The notes below the pieces were generated by a model. It was not told the DNA's origin. It did not search any database and was given only the letters and a program-made list of their open reading frames with translations. From assembly GCF_018320785.1 (NCBI RefSeq), contig NC_054886.1, positions 4,649,207 through 4,713,206 on the forward strand: a stretch of DNA of 64,000 nt, in the 5' to 3' direction. The stretch comes from Cheilinus undulatus (lineage: Eukaryota; Chordata; Actinopteri; Labriformes; Labridae). The number at the start of each line of letters is the position of its first letter. The stretch's first letter is position 1. The position numbers and the translations under genes were made by a program. Of this stretch, positions 56,161-64,000 are shown piece after piece.

Positions 56161-57305
56161 TGTCTGTTCAGGGTTTTCACAGGCTATTGACTTTTTGCCA
56201 CATTTTTTCCCAGGCCAACTTTTGGGAAACACAAGAGCTCGGGGACCCGCTCTTTGGTCTCAGTTCGCCACTTCAGAACCACTCTCATAACTAAATCCCA
56301 AAAGTGTGGCTTAAAAACAATGGGTGAGGCCCTCGAGGTTGAGTCTGCCTCTTTTCTCCCATTAATGAATTATTAGTGCATGTAAAAGTTGACATTTTTT
56401 TATCAGTTAGAATATTATTTGGACTGGCAAAGGTGCCAGTCAGATGTTCTGCTTTTTTTTTTTTACATGAAGAAACTTCTTACTCGGGTTTTAAGTCACA
56501 GGACAGCGATACAAAGATGTCTAACCTGACATTTTGTTCTCAACTTTAGTCTGCTTTCTCATACACCAATACCCTGATCCAAAATGCCATATCACCATTA
56601 GTCACACTCTTTCTCCTTAAAACTTCTTTCCTTCAGCTTCAGGGGAAATGTTGTCGCTCCTCTGTTGTGTTTACTGGTACTTTGTGCCATTGTGCTTTCA
56701 CGAGAATAAAGAAACAGAGGGGGCGGTGCCACTGCTGTCTCTGTCTGTCTTTGCTGTCATGGATTCGTAAGAAATTGTTGTCTTATCAAGTCACAGCTAT
56801 CTACCTTAGTTCGCACGCAATTATGGATGTTCAAATGCGCATGCGTCTATGGATGTCTACAGCCAGGCTGTCTTAGGGAAATTCCCTTTTTCTTTCCTGC
56901 CCATTCAGGAAAAAAGGAAATCAGCTCTCAAACTGCTCTCGCGAAAGTCTTTATTTTTTAATTCAATGATGGTACTTTTAACCTAAAGTTTCAAATCACT
57001 ACATTTCCTGGAGAACCCTCCCTGGGAACTGAACTGTCTGCGCTTGCGTGCGTGCGTTCGTGAGCGCGCGACGTGAGTCCTGCCAGTTAGAAGAGCTCTC
57101 CGCCGGATGCCCCAGATGCTCCAGTCTCTGCTAGAGTAAGTAGGAATTGAAAACTGAAGTGAAAGTCCTACATGTAGAGTTGTCTATATCCTATTTTTAC
57201 GCCGTGAAAACGAGCCAAGAAACCAACCGAGAGCGAGAAGGGACAAAGGACGACGTTTGACTTTTTTGAACGGTTCTGGAGCATTTTTTTTTTTCTAAAA
57301 AGAGG
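56161..57305 (+). promoter_or_regulatory. Upstream and putative promoter region of gene C
   Basis: Duplicate of 11036-13041, lacking about 600 bp of it. The CpG-richer part with GCGTGCGTGCG at 57046-57056 and the GAAA-repeat site at 57149-57165 are kept, which suggests the promoter was copied together with exon 1. Confidence 0.45.
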
Positions 57306-57369
57306 ATGTTTAAAAGTGTGGACTTGGTGTGTTTATGCTGCCTTTTTCTGGTTGTCGAATGCCTAGCAG
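57306..57369 (+). CDS. il13ra1: Gene C exon 1 (signal peptide)
   Basis: MFKSVDLVCLCCLFLVVECL plus Ala-Gly junction; donor GCAG|GTAAGA. Two substitutions against gene B exon 1, one of them silent. Confidence 0.82.
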
Positions 57370-60300
57370 GTAAGATAATACAGACATAACTATAACTAAC
57401 TATTAATTAGTTTTTTCTTAGTTTTGTAGCTTAAAACATGGCCAATGTTATCCTGAGCTGTTGGCATGGATGGTTCCCTGTTTTTTTTTTAAGCTTTATT
57501 TATACAATTATTGTCAAACAGTAACAAACAACAAAAAGAACATACACTGAGAGCCATGATGCAATTACAAAATCCAATATCAAAATATACATTAAGGCAA
57601 TATTGACATACATACAAAAAAAAAAAAAAACAACAGACAGTTTCAACCACAGAAACCATCTAAATGACAGGGTGCAAATAAATAAGTAATAGGGTGTGAA
57701 TACATAAATATATAATAAAGATTTGTCCATTTATCCAGTTATATATTAGTCATCAATACATGGAATGTCAAGGGATATAATCCAAGTGTTAGATTTCATT
57801 AGACTTCAGGGTTTTCGCCAAAGACATTCTTGTAGTTTTTTAAAAAAGTTATGCTTTTTCTATTTTCTGTAAGTGACAGTGAGTTGTAGAGGAACATAAA
57901 TTCAACAAGAACGTGAGGAAAAAGAGGTTTAAACCCTAAAAACCTTTGCTTGTGAATAAAAAAATTTCCCAACAACACAAAGTAGTTAATAATGTAACAA
58001 AGGCATTTGTTGCTCTTGTTTTCATAATAACATATTATATCTTTCAGGAGGAAGCTGTGAGAAATGTTAGCATAAGTAGAAAAATGAGAACTCATGTCCA
58101 ACCAAAATTCCTCAGTTACATTACATTGAAAAAACAGATGGTTAAGTGTTTCATCAGCTTGTCCACAAAATGCACATTTATTGTCCACATCCACGTATGC
58201 ACATATTAATGAATTGACAGGGTATATTTTATGAAGAATTTTGAAATGAATTTCTTTGACTTTGTTGGAAATACAGTATTTCTGAGGTAAAAGCCATGTT
58301 TTTTTCCAGTCAATTTCTACTATATGACTATTCCAATAAAATTTTCCTCTTGGAGAAAACTTCCTTTTTTTTTCTGAAAAATGTGACGTATATGTTTATT
58401 ACATTTTTTGTCGTGTATGTCAGTACCATCTAGAAGTAGTGAGGATGTAGCCTCTGGAATACTTCCAGCATGGAATGATAAATGACTTCTCATTAGATTA
58501 ATTAATCCCAAGGGAATTGCTTTTATCACTGAATTATACTCTTTTGAAGGCATGGGAAATTCATGTCGAGTTATAAAATTTTCATATGAGAGGATGTGGC
58601 CCCCTTCATCAAAAATTGGACGGTTCCCAGTTTAAACTCTGATATTTCCCAGTAGTGACGTCTCATCTGGTGGTCATTACTGTCGAGTAAGACCAATGTA
58701 AAATCAGAGGGGGATTGGCTGTGAGAATAAATAACTCGAGTTGACAAATGTCAAATTTACAGGAAGAAACATCAGAATAACAACAATGGGACTTGATTTA
58801 CTAAAATACCTTATGAAATGTTAGGTGAAACCTGTAATGGTTTAACGCTTTGGGCTGAGAAATATGGACAAGAACGATCTCATCTCGATATCTTGTCGTG
58901 GTGATACCAGTTGCCTTTGTAACAAAAACCTGGAGAATAATTCCTTTTGGTTTCTGGTCTTTTTCTATTAATGTTGGTGTTTTGTAAGCCTATTTGGGCT
59001 TGACATATTGTTTATGCATGACTCAATAATAAAATAAAATCAATCAATCAAATCAGAGATGGGCAACTCAGGTACTGAGAAGGTCATATACTTGAGATGC
59101 AGGGACAGAAATGACAGAAAAAGGGCACCAGAACACAAAAGTTCTATTACATTACATTGAAATACTAAGAAAGCATGGTTAAGATTGAGCTTTCTTTATA
59201 ATGTGGTTAAACCAACAACAACGCTGTAAATAAACAGATAAAGATGAATTTACAAAGATGTCTGTCAGTGAAAATCAGCTTTATACCAAGGAACTTAAGG
59301 CACTTCATTGAATGTTCTCAGCTCTTTGACAAGTGCCAAATGCTGAATTTTGTTTACTAACAGAGCACCAAACATTGCACTTTGTCAAGTTTAGTGTCCT
59401 CTGGGGTACCAGTGGAAACTTTGTCAAATTTGATAGAGGGAGCCAAATAGGTCACTTCATTAAATTTAGTCCCCCTAGATGCAACCCAAGAGTGCACTTG
59501 TCATATTGAGTTCCCTTAAAGGACACTAAAGAGGGCACTTTGTCAAATTCAGTCTCCTTAGAAGTCACCAAAGAGGCACTTTGACACCTCATCATGTTTT
59601 CTCCCATAAAGTATCCAAGGAGGCACTTTGGCAACTTCTTTTTTAAATATCTTGGTGCCAAGAGGGACGATCAGCCCCCTCTGAGGCCACTAGTGGGCCA
59701 AACTGTTTTAAACAATCCAACAATTATATTTACTTTCCATTGAACAAAAGAAGAAACAAATATACAACTTTTATGATGCAAATAGTAATGCTTAATGTTC
59801 TCAGCACAGGACAGAATGTAAGCCAATTGAAACTGTTTTTATATTGCAGTGAGTTAATGTTATTTTAGTGTTTTACTTCAATATCTTGTTTTTCAGACAA
59901 ATGCATGAGAATAATTTATAAAAGATGTTTACAGCAGCACTTAGAGCCAGTTAAATCTCTATTTTCTTGCTAACACACACTGATCATCAAAGATAATAAT
60001 GGAAATATTTCTCTGTTTCATGTTTTTCATGGCAGGCTTTATCATGTTTTCCTGATTATTATATTTTTTTTTATAAATTCTTGGTTTTTAAAGTTAACTT
60101 GAGGACCAGGTTGAGTGAAGAGGGGGGTGCATGTGGGCCCCAGTCTGCCAGTTACCCACCACTTGTCTACAATGTCATGCATTTGTTTGGCTCTAAAAGG
60201 ATTTATAAAAAAAGTCTAATTCCAAATGTTGTATGGGCACTTTTATTACAATGTCAGCATGCACATAAAAATGACAATCAAACAGCTTAAACCAGGAGTT

Positions 60301-63300
60301 TAAATAAAAAGCTTCAGAAAATGAAATAAGATCAATAAAATGACAATTCTCTATTTAGCTTATGTCAGATCTTAAATCTTATGTCTTAAAAACTCAATAT
60401 ATCATCTGCAGCCCTGTCATGCTGCTCTGGATCTTCTGTTATAAAACCATTATATCCAGTTAACCCAGTGAGGGTGCATTTGAGGTAGAAAGGAAAGAGC
60501 CATAAATGACAGGAAGAGCCAGAATGGTGAGAATATTAATCGATTTTATAATAACCCGCCCTACATACAGTATTGTTCACAGTCTAGCCTTTATGCAGTA
60601 TGTCAGAGAGCAGGGAGAGAGGATTTTGAGGATTTACACGACTCGTCTTTGGAGAAAAACATCTACAACACAATATAAAATCCTGTTTTACCTCACACAT
60701 TCATGATGATTCAAATTTAGTTTGTTTAAATGGGCAAAACATCATTTCTTCATTATTATTAAAAAGTTATATGCAAAACATACAAAAGTGTGAGAGAGGA
60801 CTGAACGACAGCTGTGCAGCAATCAGCGAGCAAAAATTAAACAAATTAGAAAAGATATCACAAACAGACAAAAGAAAACAGACACAGATAGGAGTAGGAG
60901 AGAAAAATGAATCAAGAAAAACATGTTAACCTGATGCCCTCCAAAGAGTGGGCTCAGTGGAAAGAGGTGTGACGAAGCATTTATGAATGGGTAGGTGAAT
61001 GCAGTGGTGTGAGAGGTGGAGAGGTGGTGTCAGCTGGAGCTGGAGTAGGGGTTTCAGAGATGACTGTTGATCTTATTGTGGAGGGAGGGGCTGAAAAAAG
61101 AGAACTGAAGAAGTCTTTCCGGTCAGGCTCCACACACAGACGGTTAGGAGGAAACCTTTCAGCTGTAGTGGCCCACAGGATGGAGGTGTGAGCGTGTTGG
61201 TGAGGGGCCACCAGAAAAAAACACACTTGTAGAACATCCTGAAACGAGATAAGATCAGAACAAGTTAGTATCATTTTAGGACACTCAGTGAAATTTTGTT
61301 AGCCCATGTGACAACATTTTTCAAAGGCACTGAAGGCCATGAGATGATGTTTTTTTTTTTATGAAGTTTCACATTTTTTAAGCTTTAAATTGCATTTGTG
61401 GATGTCACGGCCAACTGTGTTGACAGACAGTGATTTCTGGTAAAGTTCCTGAGTCCTTTCAGTGATTTCTGTACAGAATCATGCCTGTTTTATAATGGAG
61501 AGCTGCCTGAGGGCCAGAGGATCAAGAGTATCCAGTCTGACCTTGTGCCTTCCACACAGAGATTTCTCCAGATTCTCTGAATCTTTCGATGATATTATAA
61601 GGACTGTAGATGGTGGGATATTCAGAGGCTTCAACCTTTTATTTTGAGGAAAATGATCAGAATTATCAGAGTTAGGAGTGCTCCACAAGCTTTTTAGCAT
61701 TTAAGCATAAGATAGATTATTTATGTTCTGTTGTGAATAAAAAAACAACAAAACTTTAAATTTGTAAACATTGCATTCTGTTTGCATTTACATTTTACAG
61801 ACCGCCCCAACTTTTTTGGAATTGGGGTTTTAAGTGTAGTTTGATTACTTAGACTATTTAACAAATACGCTTACTTAGATTTGAGTCTTTGCAGTTCGAT
61901 TCCATTGATTGATACAGGTCACATTTTAGCAAGAGAATTGTGTTTTTTGGTTCACCTGAGGAAAAGTCGTTAAATTCTAGGCTACAAGAGCCATTTAAGG
62001 TGTTTTTTGACTGCAGTCAAATGTCAAAACAGGTTGATTCAGTCCTCACAGGAAGTGAGCTTTGGTGTTGTGAGCTTGGTTTTAAACCCTGCTTTGAGTG
62101 AGGATGACCATGCTATCTGTAAGACCTCTTCATACATTAAACCCACTGGATGCAGGCCTGGGTATAGAGGTCATGCTTTAACACCGTAATTGCCCTTTAA
62201 GATCGGCACTCCCAGTGCATATCTATTTTTAACCCCGGGTAGAATTGTAACCAAATGAGATAGAGCAATGGTTCTTTTTGCATACAAAACTAGAGGAGTG
62301 ACTGTTTCCTTCCAGAAATATCCTTCCTCCTTTTAGAGGAAATGTAGTAAAAAGTGCACACATCAAACACCATGTACTATAATGTGATCTGGACCGCTGC
62401 CTTTCACAGCACTTCCTACTTTATGTGTATGTGATGACGTTTGTCTGCACAAACCTATCACGTTGTTTTCTTGCAGGTCAGAGATTTGATTGCTCTACTG
62501 TAAATAGTTTATTTTCTATAAACATGCTGTCTTGAGCAGAATTTCAATTTATCTTTGTTTTTGCCTGCTATGGTAGGTCAAAAAGGGTTCTAATGCTTTA
62601 AGAGGAAGCCCAGGCTACTGCACAGATTGAGTGGTTTCAATTTAGTGCTGAAAATAACTTTTTTTGGAGGTACTTGATGTTCAAAAGGAGGGTGTTGTAA
62701 TTAATATTTTCATAGACATGAAGACAACAAGTAAGATTTAGAGGCCTATCCATTTGTTCTTTGCATGTCATTCTCATATCACAGTGTTAAACAGCGTTAT
62801 CACACTTTGCATATTCTCCCCATGTCATGCAAGTCCAATGCAAAATAATGTTGACAGTTATTTCAAGGCAAGGATGAACCACATTCAAATGTGACTTTGG
62901 ACTCAAAACAGACCAGTGAGAGAGAAAAATGAACACTTTTTATTGCTTTAAAATGGGTTAAAACCCACTGACAGATGTAAAAGGTGACTGATCACCCTGA
63001 TTTATGGAAAAAAAAAAAAACATTAAAAATGGAAATAAATGGTGTTTCATTTCAAGTATGGTTTTGGATTGTGGCTCTTGCAAAAGTATTTTAAAGTTTG
63101 TGTGGCTCTTGGGTAGAACAGGGTTTAGTACCACTGTGCCAAACAAGTTTGAGATTCTTTGGCAGTCTAGATATTGCCTTTGGGCATCCAGACGCATAAA
63201 TTATCTCACGTTGAGGGACTGTAAACAGACAGAACAGCACTCCTTTTATCGTCTGACTCACGCAGGCTGAATTACAGGAATAAAGAGGATCTGTGTGAAC

Positions 63301-63486
63301 ATAAAGTTTCTCAGGTAAATTGAATATTTTTTATTACCTCTGTGTTTCTTTACTTTAGGAATCATCCAACCACCACAGAACTTGTCCCTGTCCTGGTCTA
63401 GTGATTTTTGGCCTCAGTTGAACTGGACATCACCGCCACATTCAATGGAAAACTGCAGCTATGAAGTGGAATCACCAGAGGGCTGG
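57306..63486 (+). CDS. il13ra1: Gene C: IL-13 receptor alpha-1-like, exons 1-2 (3' part outside window)
   Basis: Tandem duplicate of gene B. Exon 1 is 57306-57369 and exon 2 is 63359-63486, with the same lengths, phases and splice sites as in B (64 and 128 nt). The signal peptide differs by one residue (VCLCC for VFLCC). Exon 2 encodes IIQPPQNLSLSWSSDFWPQL, then NWTSPPHSMENCSYEVESPE and GW. No stop or splice lesion is visible, so the gene may be intact, but at least eight further exons expected from gene B lie beyond 64000. Intron 1 is 5989 bp, half that of B, because it lacks the copia nest. An uncollapsed haplotype in the assembly is the main alternative. Confidence 0.78.
57481..58630 (-). 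mobile_element. 5'-truncated LINE (L1/Tx1-like) in gene C intron 1
   Basis: Flanked by GGTTCCCTG (57472-57480) and GGTTCCCAG (58622-58630, the last nine bases of the interval), a target duplication with one mismatch; the empty site is visible in gene B at about 13210. The minus-strand 3' end has AATAAAGCTT followed by poly-A (T-run at 57481-57491). Confidence 0.85.
57799..58610 (-). pseudogene. LINE ORF2 C-terminal fragment (zf-RVT)
   Basis: Minus-strand frames from 58610 down: DEGGHILSYENFITRHEFP, then MPSKEYNSVIKAIPLGLINL, a frameshift, then a zinc-finger domain CAFCGQADETLNHLFFQC followed by FW, typical for the region after the reverse transcriptase in L1/Tx1-type LINEs. The polymerase and endonuclease are missing through 5' truncation. 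Confidence 0.82.
59350..59600. repeat. 42-bp minisatellite in gene C intron 1 (short allele)
   Basis: About six units, against about ten in gene B intron 1 at 21040-21480. Flanking sequence on both sides is collinear. Confidence 0.8.
59601..63358 (+). other. Gene C intron 1, right part
   Basis: Collinear with 21500-25165. An insertion of about 90 bp at 60035-60145 is not present in gene B intron 1. No exon or mobile element recognised. The minus-strand frame seen in gene B is disrupted here by a 2-bp length difference near 61020. Confidence 0.6.
63359..63486 (+). CDS. il13ra1: Gene C exon 2
   Basis: Acceptor TTTACTTTAG, donor TGG|GTGAGT. Changes against gene B: K to I, Y to S, R to S, A to P, D to E, I to G. 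The two sequons NLS and NWT are kept, and the change of CRY to CSY leaves the cysteine. Confidence 0.85.
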
Positions 63487-64000
63487 GTGAGTATTATATA
63501 CAGAGATGTTCCCATACTTTTCCTTCCGGATACCAAGGTGTTGGGTATCGGCCGATACCAGTTACTGATCAGTGTGAACTTTCTGGACTGACTGTGCAGA
63601 CTAACAAATTATTTTAGACCTGTATCTGACTCAGAACCTGGCTCAACCAATAGAATCATAAAGTCCAGCCTCTCTGTGAGCCTAAAGCTGTTTTTCTGCT
63701 GGTCATTGACTTTTACTGCTAAATATTAAAATGATAATCAAAGAGGGGCCTGCCTCACAGACTCTCTATCTCTCCATCAGCCTGCTATTGGCTGGCAGAC
63801 TGTTGCGTTTGCTGCTTCATCAGCCATTGTCATTTAGTTATATCTTCACTTGTAACTTTATTTCCATATTCATCATAGTCACCGGTACATACTTACTTCA
63901 GTGGCTATGGGTAACAACAACGGAGTAATAACTTCCCGCTCAGCGTAAAGAAGACGTAAAGTGTCTTAAAGAAGGTCGCAAAACAAAAACATTACGACAG
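63487..64000 (+). other. Gene C intron 2, start
   Basis: The first 140 bp are identical to 25294-25433; after that, substitutions and a deletion near 63776 set it apart from gene B. The window ends inside this intron. Confidence 0.7.

Larger units (their letters stand above)
53820..64000 (+). repeat. Right copy of tandem duplication (gene C side)
   Basis: Aligns with 9340-25910 in the same orientation. Private here are the insertion of other sequence at 54300-55310 and the LINE at 57481-58630. It continues to the end of the window and presumably beyond. Confidence 0.85.

Overview
The window looks like genomic DNA of a teleost fish. The genes are split by GT-AG introns, intergenic and intronic DNA is AT-rich, and much of the window is transposon: Tc1/mariner, hAT and hAT-like MITEs, a Penelope-like element, a Ty1/copia element, a 5'-truncated LINE and tRNA-derived SINEs. 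The species cannot be read from the sequence alone. No prokaryotic operon, CRISPR array, rRNA or tRNA gene was found.

The host genes are a plus-strand, head-to-tail array of type I cytokine receptor alpha chains that most resemble IL-13 receptor alpha-1. Gene A enters from the left edge with only its last two exons (7025-7109, 7191-7286), encoding a Box1 (IFPNIPDP) and a short tail. Gene B (13042-45394) is complete: ten exons in perfect phase give 1134 nt and 377 aa, with a signal peptide, three FNIII-like ectodomain modules, one membrane helix, a Box1 and a 57-residue tail. Gene C starts at 57306; only exons 1 and 2 are inside the window, and the rest must lie to the right. The last two exons of A and B match in phase, and their final exons are both 96 nt.

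Genes B and C come from a tandem duplication with an offset of about 44 kb at exon 1. The copies align from at least 9340/53820 to the right edge. Large parts of intron 1 are almost identical (one substitution seen in about 1.4 kb). Exon 2 instead differs at nine positions, and every altered codon changes an amino acid.

Region by region: 1-7024 is intron of gene A, holding a Tc1 element split by a Penelope-like element with hammerhead motifs in both pLTRs. 7287-13041 holds the A 3' flank, a fish tandem repeat, a hAT element, a Tc1 fragment and the B promoter region. 13106-25165 is B intron 1, with a Tc1 remnant invaded by a copia element that was itself invaded by a MITE and a hAT. 25294-45298 holds the remaining B exons, spaced by Tc1, hAT, MITE and SINE insertions and a large fold-back in intron 9. 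45395-53800 is 3' UTR or intergenic DNA with repeats. 53820-64000 is the duplicated promoter, exon 1, intron 1 and exon 2 of gene C, with a private LINE insertion.

The receptors would act at the plasma membrane, binding a four-helix cytokine of the IL-4/IL-13 type and signalling through JAKs bound at Box1. That function comes from the family and is not shown by the sequence.
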